The position numbers were made by a program, and so were the translations under genes. A stretch of DNA of 64,000 bases. Source: Leptofilum sp965223285. Lineage in GTDB: Bacteria; Chloroflexota; Anaerolineae; Promineifilales; Promineifilaceae. Of the stretch, positions 1-9,008 are shown piece after piece (position 1 is the stretch's first letter; each line of letters starts with the position of its first letter). Location of the stretch: assembly GCF_965223285.1 (NCBI RefSeq), contig NZ_OZ244997.1, positions 1,798,001-1,862,000 on the forward strand, given 5' to 3'. Under the pieces are notes generated by a model. It had not been told where the DNA came from. It saw nothing but the letters and a program-made list of their open reading frames with translations, and did no database searches.

Positions 1-518
1 TTTCACCAGATGGTCAATCTGTCGCACTCTCCGTCCCAATTGAGCAAGGGAACTTTGAAGATAGGGCTTTGATGATTGTTGACCTAAACGGCCGTTCCTA
101 CGGCCAACGCCCCAACAGCATCATCGTAGATTGGCGACCATGCGGGGGGCCAGTGGTGGAAGAAACCCTTGATGATGGGCAAAACCAACTGCTTTACTGG
201 CCGCTGGATGGCACAGCAGTGCAGATATTTGCGGAACTTGGAGCGGTTGATTTTGAAGCGGGGAAGTGGAGCCGGGACGGCCGTACCTTCATCTACAGTG
301 CCGTGGACGAAGCGGAAAACCAAAGCCGCCTCTACCTGTGGCAGCCAGAAGCTACCGCCCCCACGCTGCTCGTCACCGCCGAAGGCACCGACGGCTTCCA
401 AAACTTCGCCTGGCTGCCAGACTCAACGGCCGTCTACTTCAATTTTGGTCGCACGGAATTGTGGAAATTTGAAGTCGCAAATCAAGGGCTGAGTTTGATT
501 GCTAGTGCCACAGATTAA
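1..518 (+). CDS. TolB/WD40-like beta-propeller protein, C-terminal part (5' truncated)
   Basis: The reading frame is open from base 3, so the start lies outside the window; an ATG at 69 is internal. The visible 171 residues contain repeated propeller-type strands, including an SPDG motif at the edge, WSRDGRTFIYS and FAWLPDSTAVYF, each followed by a short strand ending in LYLW or LWKF. This is the pattern of TolB/PD40-like beta-propellers, which usually mediate binding rather than catalysis. The gene ends tail to tail with the LysE gene, with a 4-bp overlap. The specific role is unknown because the N-terminal part is absent. Confidence 0.7.
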   Translation, partial: SPDGQSVALSVPIEQGNFEDRALMIVDLNGRSYGQRPNSIIVDWRPCGGPVVEETLDDGQNQLLYWPLDGTAVQIFAELGAVDFEAGKWSRDGRTFIYSAVDEAENQSRLYLWQPEATAPTLLVTAEGTDGFQNFAWLPDSTAVYFNFGRTELWKFEVANQGLSLIASATD

Positions 519-1132
519 AGCAAAAAGCGGGAAGCACCCAGCCAGATTTGGTACAAACCAAAGCCAAGCAGTGCAATTGCCGAAATCGCGCCCAACCATC
601 GGTTCAACTTAGGGCTCGCCTGCCCCAGTACGCCAAACAGCACCACAAACCCCATAAAGCCACCAATCAACGCCCCGTAAAAGCCAAAGATGAACGCCAA
701 TCCGTGCGAGGGCGATTGCCGCCACCCCTCCAGGAAGATGGGGCCAGCGATGGTGCTCCAAAAAATGTAGGCATTGGGGCTGAGCATATTCATTAGGGCA
801 GCTTCGCGGATGCTTTGCTTTTTTTGTGGTGTCGGAACGGCCGTATCCCCCTCCGCCACCTGCCCCGATTTATACGCTTTGTATGCCAAGTAAATCAAAA
901 AAAAGCCCCCCGCAAAGCGCAACGCCGACACAAACCAATCTGGCATTTGCGTTAGCACCAGCAGCACCAACAGCACAATCGGACCATCGCTCATTAGCGG
1001 AGCCAATGCCGCCACTAGCGTGCTTCGCAATCCATTTTTCAACGTCTGCGACAGTAAATATGCCTGAAACGGCCCAGGCTGAGCCGCTGCCGCACCGCCA
1101 TACCCTAATCCCTGTAATAAATACCAAATCAT
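515..1132 (-). CDS. LysE/RhtB family amino-acid exporter
   Basis: Predicted inner-membrane exporter of 205 aa, the usual size for LysE/RhtB proteins, which pump amino acids or their derivatives out of the cell. The sequence shows about six hydrophobic segments and the family pattern: an N-terminal G-x-x-x-A-x-x-P-G region (residues 10-20), then SDGPIVLLVLL and a FAGGFFLIYLAYKAY segment. The ATG at 1132 is chosen because GAGG lies 6 bases upstream; a TTG four codons earlier is possible. Substrate cannot be told from sequence. Single-gene unit. Confidence 0.85.
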   Translation of the reverse strand: MIWYLLQGLGYGGAAAAQPGPFQAYLLSQTLKNGLRSTLVAALAPLMSDGPIVLLVLLVLTQMPDWFVSALRFAGGFFLIYLAYKAYKSGQVAEGDTAVPTPQKKQSIREAALMNMLSPNAYIFWSTIAGPIFLEGWRQSPSHGLAFIFGFYGALIGGFMGFVVLFGVLGQASPKLNRWLGAISAIALLGFGLYQIWLGASRFLL

Positions 1133-1305
1133 ATTTCGCCTCAAAAAATTTTCGGGGGCAGTCTAACACAAACCCAATACCGCTCCCATAAAACTGTTCC
1201 TGACAAAACATGTCAAGAATCAATGATAAACTTGGTAACTTATGTTACGCAGCGTAGATTTCCAGATGACAACCGTACGTTGTTAGCGAAATTGAGGAGA
1301 AAATC

Positions 1306-2145
1306 ATGAAATATGGCTTTGTCATTCCTAGCGGAGATGCCCGCACTGTGGCCAATTTGGCAAAAACGGCCGAATCTGCCAACTGGGACGCCATCTTTGT
1401 TTGGGAGCCGGTCTGGGGCATCGACGCCTGGGTTAGCCTGACGGCAGCGGCGATGGTGACTGAACGTATCCGCCTGGGTACGATGATCACCCCGCTCTCC
1501 CGAATGCGTCCCTGGAAGCTGGCCAGCGAAACCGCCACGCTAGACAACCTCTCTGGCGGGCGCGTTATTCTGGGCGTGGGTCTAGGCGCGGTAGACACTG
1601 GCTTCGCCAACTTCGGTGAAGTGACAGACCACAAAACCCGTGCCGAATTGGTAGATGAAGGGCTCGTCATCCTGACGGGATTGTGGCGCGGAAAGCCTTT
1701 TAGTTACAGCGGCAAACATTACCAGGTGCAAGAAACTGACTTCTTCCCGCCCCCGCCCCCAATGCAGGAACCGCGCATTCCCATCTGGGTGGTGGGAGCC
1801 TGGAACTGGCCCAAAAGCATGGCCCGCGTGTTGCGCTACGATGGCCTACTCCCCAACGTGTTGGATGCCAATAAGCAACACCAACCACTCACGCCAACGG
1901 CCGTTGCTGAAATGGCAGCCTTCATTCAAGCCAACAGGCCGAATGGACCATTTGACATCGTAGTGGAAGGGGAAACGCCGGGAGATAAACCGGATAAAGC
2001 AGTGGAGAAGGTACGGCCGTTTACTCAAGCGGGCGCAACCTGGTGGCTGGAAACACGTTGGGAGGTGCCCCGCACCTCAGAAGGGTTGCAAACTGTCGAG
2101 GAACGCATCAAGCAGGGGCCGCCCTCAGTGAGCGGTGTGCAGTAA
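1306..2145 (+). CDS. LLM-class (luciferase-like) flavin-dependent oxidoreductase
   Basis: 279-aa TIM-barrel oxidoreductase of the bacterial luciferase-like family, using FMN or F420 (cofactor not determinable here). Family signatures include an N-terminal KYGFVIPSGD strand, the RIRLGTMITPLSRMRPWKLA block near residues 55-75 and GGRVILGVGLGA near residues 84-95. The start is supported by GAGGAG 7 bases upstream. Substrate unknown. It stands alone, with the convergent DsbA-like gene 11 bp downstream. Confidence 0.88.
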   Translation: MKYGFVIPSGDARTVANLAKTAESANWDAIFVWEPVWGIDAWVSLTAAAMVTERIRLGTMITPLSRMRPWKLASETATLDNLSGGRVILGVGLGAVDTGFANFGEVTDHKTRAELVDEGLVILTGLWRGKPFSYSGKHYQVQETDFFPPPPPMQEPRIPIWVVGAWNWPKSMARVLRYDGLLPNVLDANKQHQPLTPTAVAEMAAFIQANRPNGPFDIVVEGETPGDKPDKAVEKVRPFTQAGATWWLETRWEVPRTSEGLQTVEERIKQGPPSVSGVQ

Positions 2146-2156
2146 TTGGTAATCAG

Positions 2157-2765
2157 TTATTGGTTTTCGGCGGCGGCTTTCTCAGCGACTTCGGCGAGCA
2201 GTTCATAAGGCTGCGCGCCGCTGACGAGGTATTTGTTGTTGTAAACCAACGCAGGCACGCCGCTAAGGCCGTATTGGAACGCTTGCTGTACGTCGGCAAG
2301 CATCGCTTGTTGATATTGCGGATCGTCCAGGGCGGCTAAAAATTGATCGCGATCCAGGCCAACGGCCGTTGCTAACCCAGCTAGCACCTCTAAATCCTCA
2401 ATATTTTGGGCATCCTGCCAGTAAGCGCGAAAGACGGCATCATGAAACGCTTCGCCTACGCCTTGCGCCTCGGCAAACTTGGCCCCTACTAATGCCGGGC
2501 GGCTGTCGATGCCAAATGGGCCTGTGTCAATTTCCAGGCCATACCGTTCACGCGCCATTTGTTCCATCTGTGGCCGACTGGCCTCGATGCGAGCACGGTA
2601 TTCTGGCGAAATGGGTGGTGAACCAGCCGGGCGCAGCTCATACGAACGCCAGCGAATTTGGACATTGTGCGTTTCCTTGAGCTTCTCCAAACTGGAGGAG
2701 ACGAGAAAGCAAAACGGTCAAACAAAGTCTGACCAAACATCGATTGTTACTTGATTTTGGGTCAT
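2157..2765 (-). CDS. DsbA/FrnE-like oxidoreductase, candidate selenoprotein (in-frame TGA, UPFC motif)
   Basis: Thioredoxin-fold DsbA/FrnE family protein of 202 aa. The longest uninterrupted frame starts only at 2690 and lacks the active site, but the same frame extends upstream to an ATG at 2765 with one TGA at 2718-2720 (codon 16). The extension reads VWSDFV-(TGA)-PFC, matching the family motif in which the TGA position is the first cysteine of CPxC. The cis-Pro loop SGVPALV is present near residue 165. A hairpin follows the TGA (2681-2710). Seen: conserved frame on both sides and TGA exactly at the nucleophile. Inferred: selenocysteine insertion. Alternatives are a nonsense mutation or a base error. 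Confidence 0.8.
2681..2710 (-). promoter_or_regulatory. Candidate bacterial SECIS hairpin in the FrnE-like gene
   Basis: Reading the minus strand, the 8-base arm GCTTTCTC pairs with GAGAAGC, leaving one T bulged. The apical loop starts GT about 18 bases after the first base of the TGA. A bulged U in the 5' arm plus G/U at the loop start is the arrangement of the E. coli fdhF SECIS bound by SelB. The loop is long (15 nt) and alternative pairings exist, so this is weaker than the hairpin at 45875. Confidence 0.5.
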
Positions 2766-2788
2766 GGTTTTCCTTAATAGCAAGTGAT

Positions 2789-2846
2789 TGGTTGCTGGTG
2801 GCTAGTGGCTTATTCTGCCAACAACCAGCCACTAACCACCAACAAA
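2789..2846. repeat. Intergenic inverted repeat (GCTGGTGGCTAGTGGCT type)
   Basis: Arms of about 20 bp: GGTTGCTGGTGGCTAGTGGC pairs with the AGCCACTAACCACCA region about 15 bp away. A related string, ACCAGCCACTAACCACC, lies inside the 3' end of the nuclease gene near 5232. Lies between two minus-strand genes and could act as a terminator or mRNA-end structure. Confidence 0.6.
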
Positions 2847-3668
2847 CTATATCTTTTGGCAAGTGGGGCAGTAGTACAGTCGTCTGCCGCCGATGCTGTC
2901 TTTGATAACGGCCGTACCGCAGTTGTAGCAAGGACGGCCGTCACGATTAAACACCCAAAAGCGATAGTCGCGGTAAGGTTGCCCCTCCGCTTTCAGCTTC
3001 TCAGCCAACGCCAGATCGTTGGTAATGCCTTTAGTTTGGTAGGATTGGCGGGTGAGGGAAACGGCCGCTTCCGCCAACGCCCCAATTTGTTCATCTGTAC
3101 AATCCATCGGCCGCAAATCGGGGGAGACCCGCGCCACAAACAACACCTCGCTGCGTAAATAGTTGCCCAATCCCGCCAAAAAGCCCTGGTCTAGCAGCAG
3201 CGAGGTTAACCGCCGCCGCCGAAAGCGGTCAGCGACAAATCGCTCCGCCACTTGTGAAATCGTCACCGATTCATCCAGCAAATCCGGCCCTAGCTTGCTC
3301 AAAAACGGGTGGCTGTCCAGCTCCCCATCTTGCAGCACGGCAATGTCAGACGCACTGTAAAGCAATGCCGATTTCTCTTCGTTGTGGATGGCCAGCCGCA
3401 ACTGTCGCTTGGTTTCAGGATAATCGTGGGCATCGCGCACTATCCAAATGCCATAAAGTTGATTGTGGCTGTAGATGTTGTACCCGTTGGCAAACCGAGT
3501 GAGCATCGCTTTGCCTCGCGCCTGTACGGCCGTTACCGCCACCCCGGTCAAAATCGATTCATACTTTTTTAGGGCATCAAAGGCAAAGGAAACGGCCGTT
3601 GTTGGTCGTCCGGCAATGGCAGCAGCCACGGCATCAGCCGCTAGCTGGATTTCTGGCCCTTCAGGCAT
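2847..3668 (-). CDS. nei: Endonuclease VIII-like DNA glycosylase (Fpg/Nei family)
   Basis: Base-excision repair glycosylase/AP lyase of 273 aa, full length. It begins MPEGPEIQ, giving the catalytic Pro2 and Glu3 of the family, with the Nei-like form rather than the Fpg MPELPEV form. A helix-two-turn-helix region lies near residues 145-190 (LLDQGFLAGLGNYLRSEVLF). The C-terminus has a zinc finger with paired CxxC motifs (CYNC and CPTC). It removes oxidised pyrimidines and nicks the strand. Start is fixed by the need for Pro2. Confidence 0.92.
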   Translation of the reverse strand: MPEGPEIQLAADAVAAAIAGRPTTAVSFAFDALKKYESILTGVAVTAVQARGKAMLTRFANGYNIYSHNQLYGIWIVRDAHDYPETKRQLRLAIHNEEKSALLYSASDIAVLQDGELDSHPFLSKLGPDLLDESVTISQVAERFVADRFRRRRLTSLLLDQGFLAGLGNYLRSEVLFVARVSPDLRPMDCTDEQIGALAEAAVSLTRQSYQTKGITNDLALAEKLKAEGQPYRDYRFWVFNRDGRPCYNCGTAVIKDSIGGRRLYYCPTCQKI

Positions 3669-3689
3669 GTTGTTTACTCCAATTATTAT

Positions 3690-3753
3690 TTGCCACAGAG
3701 ATCACAGAGGAAAAGGAGATTAACCTCTAAAAGCTCTGTGTTCTCTGTGGCAA
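3690..3753. repeat. Dispersed inverted repeat, CCACAGAG family
   Basis: TTGCCACAGAG at the left end pairs with CTCTGTGGCAA at the right end, with further internal CACAGAG/CTCTGTG pairing. Further copies occur at 16818, 54761 and 60197, all between genes. Confidence 0.8.
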
Positions 3754-3796
3754 AAATTATTCGAGTTGATCTTACCAAACTTTGGGAGGATTGCCG

Positions 3797-4969
3797 CTAC
3801 TCGGCAGAATTGGTTAGTTCAGAGGAAGAATCGAGGAACAGGTTAAGTTCGGTCTCGGAAAGGGGTTCTGCGGATTCGGTAGCGTAGAAGCCAGTTTCCC
3901 ACAAGCTGCCTTCTGCCTGAAAGGCTTGGTGGATGGTTTGTTCAGAGCCATTTTTGAAGAGATAGGCGGCCCAACTGGCATCGCGCCCGGGGGGCACGGT
4001 CACCACAAGCTGCACCAAATCTGCCTGTACCTGCACGTGGGTTAGCACGCAAGCATTGGCCACTGCCAACCGGCTCATAGCGCGGCGCAAAGGAATGTGT
4101 AGCTGGCTGGGCAATGGTTCGATAGGCCGCCACACGATGACAAAAGACGGCCGTACCCCTACCCCAAGGTCATTCCCCAGCAACCCGGTGTGGGCCAAGG
4201 CTCGCCCTTCAACAACGGCCGTTAGTTTTTTGGCCATGCGCCGCGCCTGCTGCCGCACTTCCGTCAACGGAGCTTCTGGCAAGGCCACAATCGTCACCAA
4301 AAAATCATCGCTAACCTGATGCGAAAATAACAGCAAATCCCCAGCACGCGCTGGTAGATGAATAAATTGCAAACGGGAAGGCAACGCATTTTCATGCCAA
4401 CTATCACCCACATGGAGAGCCACCGCGGCCGCCTCGCTTTCGTTCAGCTCACCCCAGTAGGCCAGCAGCTTGCTGCCACGTGCAAAAACAATTGTTTGCA
4501 GCAGGCGACCCAAATGCGCTTCTTGCAAAGTGGCAATGAGTGTAGCAATATCTAACGAGCGCATGGCATCTTGCGTTACAGGCGAATTTAGCTGACCTGT
4601 TTGCGCCATTGGTCTCCGCGCCACATTTTCCACGAGCGTTTCCAACTCCACGTCCACCAGCGATTTAATCAGCACCCCCTGGACGTTGCCGGAATATGTC
4701 ACTGGAATTTCCTCATCGCCAGAAGGCATCACCAAAATGATGCGCAAGTCAGGCTGCACCGCCCGCAGCGACCGGACAATTTTGGCACCTTCGGCCACGG
4801 GCACAAAGGCCAAGTCCTGGTCATTTTGCACCAGTTGCAGGCAGGCATCTTTCAATGAGGTCACCATCGAGATGTTGAATTCACCCATACGATTGAGGGC
4901 ATGAACGAGGCGCAAGGCAAAGGTGCGGTCTGATTCCAGAACGAGGATATGCTTCATTGGCGCAGACAT
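3797..4969 (-). CDS. Atypical receiver-domain protein with roadblock-like and transposase-fold-like C-terminal parts
   Basis: 390-aa cytoplasmic protein of unknown function. Residues 5-120 resemble a CheY-like receiver (HILVLESD start, VQPDLRIILVM, GVLIKSLVDVELETLV end), but the usual acidic pair and phospho-acceptor are poorly conserved. Residues 135-255 resemble a roadblock/LC7-type domain (LLQTIVFARGSKLLAYWG; later DDFLVTIVALPEAPL). Residues 270-360 recall the Y1/REP-transposase fold without its HUH catalytic histidines: FVIVWRPIEPLPS and VLTHVQVQADLVQLVVTVPP. The domain calls are by eye, and the last is the weakest. Possible start codons are Met1 or Met5. Confidence 0.5.
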   Translation of the reverse strand: MSAPMKHILVLESDRTFALRLVHALNRMGEFNISMVTSLKDACLQLVQNDQDLAFVPVAEGAKIVRSLRAVQPDLRIILVMPSGDEEIPVTYSGNVQGVLIKSLVDVELETLVENVARRPMAQTGQLNSPVTQDAMRSLDIATLIATLQEAHLGRLLQTIVFARGSKLLAYWGELNESEAAAVALHVGDSWHENALPSRLQFIHLPARAGDLLLFSHQVSDDFLVTIVALPEAPLTEVRQQARRMAKKLTAVVEGRALAHTGLLGNDLGVGVRPSFVIVWRPIEPLPSQLHIPLRRAMSRLAVANACVLTHVQVQADLVQLVVTVPPGRDASWAAYLFKNGSEQTIHQAFQAEGSLWETGFYATESAEPLSETELNLFLDSSSELTNSAE

Positions 4970-5059
4970 GGCTTGATTCTACTGGATGGGCAAAAGCAAA
5001 AGCAATGGCTTTCAAGCTAAGTTGCATGAACCTACCGTGAAAATTCCCGTCGTCGCAGC

Positions 5060-5167
5060 TGTCATTCAGAGTGCAGCAAAGCGGATGCAATTGCTAGGCG
5101 GTTTGCTATAGTCAGGAATATTGCCTTTGTGGGTTGGTCGGGATGCTTCGCTGTGCTCAGCATGACA
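5060..5167. repeat. Dispersed inverted repeat / MITE-like, TGTCATTCTGA family
   Basis: The left arm starts TGTCATTCAGAGTGCAGC; the right arm ends GCTGTGCTCAGCATGACA, its near reverse complement. The element nearly fills the gap between the receiver-domain protein and the nuclease gene. A second copy lies at 30567-30693. No transposase is encoded. Confidence 0.75.
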
Positions 5168-5174
5168 ATTGGGG

Positions 5175-7688
5175 CTACGGCCGTTTCCACAACAAAAATA
5201 CGACCATGCCACACCCAGCAACCAGCACCAAACCAGCCACTAACCACCACAACCAGCCGCTAGCCCCTTCCGGCTGCTCAATTGGCTCGATGTTGATGGG
5301 CGTGGGGGAAGGAGCGGGGTTGGGTACGGCCGTTGCCACCAAACCTGGCTCCGGCGTGGGCAAATCATCTAGCTGCAAAATGAGCAGCGGCAAATCGTGG
5401 TCGGTAGTTTTGAAGGGAAGCGCGGTTGGCGATACATCCACACCTAGCGCGTCAGGATAATCGGCATTGACGTGCAAAATCATGACATCGGCCACATCAT
5501 CTTGTAAGGCAGGCGACAGCAAAATACCGTCGATGAGCTGCGATACGCCGCCAAAGACAAAGGTGTAGCGCGTCTCGTCTGGCAGGCGCAGCAGCACGTT
5601 TTCCAGATTGCTATTTTCTGTCAAGGCTCGCATGGGCGGCGACTGTTCATAATCGTTAAAATCGCCCAGCACAATCACGTTGGCATTTGGGTCAGCCGCC
5701 AAAATGTCGGCCACCAGCCCAGCGACATGGTTAGCCTGCGCCAGTCGCCAGGGGGCAGTCTCGGCTTCCCCGCCCCGCTTCGACTTGAAATGGTTGATGA
5801 TGATTGTGAACGGCCGTTCCGCCACCAATACCTCTACCAGCAGCGGGGGACGAGAAAAGAGCGCATCTTGCCCGGCTGGGCAGTCCAATTGGGCATCAAA
5901 CACCTCTGTTTCCAGCACGGTGCAGGTTTGCATCAGTTGAGCCGACTGCATCGTCACCAGATCGGGATGGCTCATCAAAGCCAAATCAATGCCGCGCACA
6001 TCGGCACTCTCTAAATGAGTGACAGTATAAGTAAATCCACAATCGGGAGCAGCTAGCAGAGCCAATTCATCCAGCAAGGTGCCTTTTTCTACTTCCTGCA
6101 CGGCCACCAGCGTGGGGCAGCCCAGCGTTTGCGTCAGCGCGGCGGCCAATTTTCGCTGCTTGAGGCGTAATTCCAATTCTAATGGCTTTGGTTCGGCATC
6201 GTCGCCTGTATCGTCAATCAGGTCGAAGTAATTTTCCATGTTGAAGCTGGCAATGCTGATTTGGTCAGGCTGCAAGGGCGGCGCGACGGGCGGCTGCGGC
6301 AAGTTGATGCTGGTCACTAACAGTTCATCAGTCGCCTGCTGTACCAGTTTGAACTGGTCGAAGTTGTAGGTGAGCGGCCCCACCAAACCGCTGACCAGAT
6401 CCCCGGTTTTGACGTGCGGGAAGCCGTCACAAAATTGGTCAGATTGGTACAAAATCGGGATCACCTGCCCGATGGGATCAGCCAGCTCGCGGCGAAAAAT
6501 GCGCGGCGTCTCTACGCTGGGCGAGACGACGGCAAAGCCGCAGCTGCTAAAAGTTGGCCCCACCACCCGCGCCGGATCGGCGATTTGCACACGCACCCCC
6601 TCAAGCGGCTCAAAGTAAGCAGCCAACGCCTCGGGCTCGGCTGGTGGATCTATCAGGATGGGATCAGGCAGTGGCTGCTCGGTGAGTTCTACTTGAATGT
6701 CCAGATTATTATCGTCTAGCTCAGTAAGGCCGAAAAATTCCGTTACCAGCCCAGAAACCCGAATTTGATCGCCAACTTGGAAGAATGGCCGTTCCCTCCC
6801 CAAAAAGATGGCAATGCCGTCAGAAGTTATTGGATCACCATCCTCAAAGCCGGGAATATCTTGCACAAAGGCGGTGTAAAAGGTAGTGCCGCTGGCGTTG
6901 CGGTCTTCGTACACGCCGGTGACGATGCCGCGAAAGGCGACGGTCTGGTTAATGGCGGCGGCCACCTCGCCCGCACCCTGAATGGTGCCGATGGGTGGCA
7001 GTTCTTCCAGCTCGGCGGGATTAAGCGGCGTGCGGCAAGCATCATCGAACTGGACTGTGCCGGGGGTGGGCGTTTGCTGCGGCTGCCAGTCGGTGGCGGT
7101 GTCTGTATCGCAGTTGGCAGGATTGCGTTCAATGCTTTGGCCCTCGAAAACGGCCGTTACCGCTGGGGCAAAAAAGGTCATCTGGTCGCCATAATTCACG
7201 CTGTCGATGATAAAGTTGTTCTCGTTGAGCAGCACCACCTCGTCGCCATCATTCGCCAGAGCCAGATCGCCCGTCGCCCAGAGCAAATAGTTGCGCATGT
7301 TGGGCACATTGGGGTCGGAATCGGTCAGTTCAAAGTCTGGGTTAATGCCGTATAGAAAGCGGAAGCCAACGGCCGTTTGAGCCACCACTACCGCCTGTTC
7401 CGGTTCCAGCAGCGTGCCTTCAGGAAAACGACGCATCCCCTCACCACCGCTGCTCTGCTCCTCGTCCCCCACCTTGATGTCGCTGAGGTCGATAACGGCC
7501 GTGCCCACGTTGGCAATCTCAATCCATTCTCGTTCAGACTCTTCACCGGGCGGATTGTAGAAAACCTCGGTGATGAGCAGGCCAGGGTTTACAATTTGGG
7601 CGTGGGTGGGTTGAAAAATGGTGGTGAGAAAGAGTACGGCCGTTGCCCCCAACAGCAGCCATCGCCAAACAAAGTTCCGGTGTATCAT
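5175..7688 (-). CDS. Secreted, membrane-anchored lamin-tail/endonuclease-exonuclease-phosphatase protein
   Basis: 837-aa exported protein. The start at 7688 is chosen over an upstream frame start (7874) because it gives a clean signal peptide (residues 1-31, ending THAQ) preceded by GGAGGG; the longer frame would overlap the next gene. Order: signal peptide; lamin-tail domain (about 36-150, LLITEVFYNP...EWIEIANVG); OB-like region (about 220-400, IGTIQGAGEVAA, FRGIVTGVY); EEP nuclease domain (about 475-765) with SFNMENYFD, VQEVE, LGDFNDYEQS and TTDHDLP; C-terminal transmembrane helix and KRP tail. The architecture matches ExeM/NucH-type extracellular DNases. It probably degrades DNA outside the membrane for nutrient or biofilm turnover (inference). 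Confidence 0.88.
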   Translation of the reverse strand: MIHRNFVWRWLLLGATAVLFLTTIFQPTHAQIVNPGLLITEVFYNPPGEESEREWIEIANVGTAVIDLSDIKVGDEEQSSGGEGMRRFPEGTLLEPEQAVVVAQTAVGFRFLYGINPDFELTDSDPNVPNMRNYLLWATGDLALANDGDEVVLLNENNFIIDSVNYGDQMTFFAPAVTAVFEGQSIERNPANCDTDTATDWQPQQTPTPGTVQFDDACRTPLNPAELEELPPIGTIQGAGEVAAAINQTVAFRGIVTGVYEDRNASGTTFYTAFVQDIPGFEDGDPITSDGIAIFLGRERPFFQVGDQIRVSGLVTEFFGLTELDDNNLDIQVELTEQPLPDPILIDPPAEPEALAAYFEPLEGVRVQIADPARVVGPTFSSCGFAVVSPSVETPRIFRRELADPIGQVIPILYQSDQFCDGFPHVKTGDLVSGLVGPLTYNFDQFKLVQQATDELLVTSINLPQPPVAPPLQPDQISIASFNMENYFDLIDDTGDDAEPKPLELELRLKQRKLAAALTQTLGCPTLVAVQEVEKGTLLDELALLAAPDCGFTYTVTHLESADVRGIDLALMSHPDLVTMQSAQLMQTCTVLETEVFDAQLDCPAGQDALFSRPPLLVEVLVAERPFTIIINHFKSKRGGEAETAPWRLAQANHVAGLVADILAADPNANVIVLGDFNDYEQSPPMRALTENSNLENVLLRLPDETRYTFVFGGVSQLIDGILLSPALQDDVADVMILHVNADYPDALGVDVSPTALPFKTTDHDLPLLILQLDDLPTPEPGLVATAVPNPAPSPTPINIEPIEQPEGASGWLWWLVAGLVLVAGCGMVVFLLWKRP

Positions 7689-7798
7689 TCTGATCCCTCC
7701 AAACTGACCGTGCGAATCGAGATTATCCGCAGATTGGCGCAAATTGCGCCTGCAGATTATAAGGCAAGATCCAAAAAATCCGCGAACTCCGTGGCTAT

Positions 7799-8830
7799 TT
7801 ATTGCAGGGGTAGCGGCAGCTGCCAAATTTTGCTGGTGGGGTTGAGGCGCAGGTGGGTGATCCACTTCACCCACTCGGCGCCACGCTGGTCGGGGGCAAC
7901 AAGGCGCACAGGGAAGCCATGTCCATGCGAGAGGGGCGCATCGGCCACTTCCAAGGCGAGAAAATAGCGACTGGCTTGTTCCAACGTAAACCGCCGTTGA
8001 TAGCCCGTGACGGAAATAATGGAGAGACTGGCGGCTGTATCATCCAGCTCGGCCATTTCCAGCAGCTGAGCCAGCGAGACGCCGCGCCAAACCTGCTCTG
8101 AATACCAGCCACCGGTGCAATCGACAACGGCCGTTTCTGCCACATCAGTCAACTCGCGTAATTGGTCGTAAGCTAGGCTGTACGGCCGTTTCACCGCACC
8201 ATCCACCACCAACTGCCAGCTTGCCACATCAATCGGCGGGGGATTGTCGTTAATCCAGCTCACCACCGGGAATCGCCCCGTGAAGCTGCCCCTCTCGTAT
8301 GAGCCGGTGAAGCGGCGGTTTGCACCGGGCAAAGCAACGACCTCTTTCCCCCAATCGGCAGCGCGCCAGATGAGCAAACCGAGCAAAGTGGAAACGGCCG
8401 TGCCCATAAACAGCCGCCGCCCCACCGCTCCCGGCACGCGCCAAATGAAGCGCATATGCCAGGCGTGCCAGGCCATGAGCAGCAGCAGCGGCACCGCCAG
8501 ATAGATGTGCAGGCTCACCAAACTAAAGCCACCCAGGTAAATCGGCCCGCTAAACGTCCAGAGCAGGCCAGAAAAAATGACGATGAGCAGAAGACTAAAC
8601 ATCCCGGCAAAGGCAAGGCGGCGGCGCGTCCACACCGTTTTGCGGCGGATGGCATCCAGGACGATGCCCCCTTTCCAGTAGAGCAGCACCAGCAGGGCAT
8701 ATGCCCCAATGCCGTGTGCCCACAAAATCCAGGCGCGGGAGATACGGCCGTTTACCGTCCCAAAATAGCCACTGAGCGCCTGCACCACAATCAAAATCAG
8801 CAAAACCACATTAGCCCACGGGGTTTTCAT
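7799..8830 (-). CDS. Membrane-anchored molybdopterin-dependent oxidoreductase (sulfite-oxidase fold)
   Basis: 343 aa. The N-terminal half (residues 1-155) has four to five membrane helices with histidines (WAHGIG, SLHIYL, MAWHAWHM) suggestive of a b-type cytochrome anchor. Residues 170-330 form a sulfite-oxidase-like Moco domain with the conserved cysteine in VDCTGGWYS and the VRLVAPDQRGAEWVKW block. This resembles a fusion of the MsrP/MsrQ or YedYZ type of arrangement in reversed order. It likely oxidises or reduces a small substrate at the cell surface using quinone-linked electrons; the substrate is unknown. Confidence 0.82.
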   Translation of the reverse strand: MKTPWANVVLLILIVVQALSGYFGTVNGRISRAWILWAHGIGAYALLVLLYWKGGIVLDAIRRKTVWTRRRLAFAGMFSLLLIVIFSGLLWTFSGPIYLGGFSLVSLHIYLAVPLLLLMAWHAWHMRFIWRVPGAVGRRLFMGTAVSTLLGLLIWRAADWGKEVVALPGANRRFTGSYERGSFTGRFPVVSWINDNPPPIDVASWQLVVDGAVKRPYSLAYDQLRELTDVAETAVVDCTGGWYSEQVWRGVSLAQLLEMAELDDTAASLSIISVTGYQRRFTLEQASRYFLALEVADAPLSHGHGFPVRLVAPDQRGAEWVKWITHLRLNPTSKIWQLPLPLQ

Positions 8831-8883
8831 GGGGATAGTTTAGCAGAAACGGCCGTAGCTTACCCCCGACCCTCATTTTTTGT

Positions 8884-8911
8884 TTGAAGTTGCTACCATA
8901 TTTTGTATACT
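8884..8911 (+). promoter_or_regulatory. Sigma70-type promoter for the TerB-like module
   Basis: TTGAAG, 16-bp spacer, TATACT, located about 100 bp before the ATG at 9009. Confidence 0.5.
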
Positions 8912-9008
8912 GTTCGAGCGCGTTTTTAATCAGCCTGGCAGGTTCTTCACGTATTTGTGCAGGCTAACATATTAGCACCCGGAAACAACAAGTTGAGGAA
9001 TAAAAATT

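Noticed and set aside
7689..7874. Long N-terminal extension of the secreted nuclease
   Set aside because: It overlaps the molybdopterin gene and would bury the signal peptide; the Met at 7688 has GGAGGG upstream.
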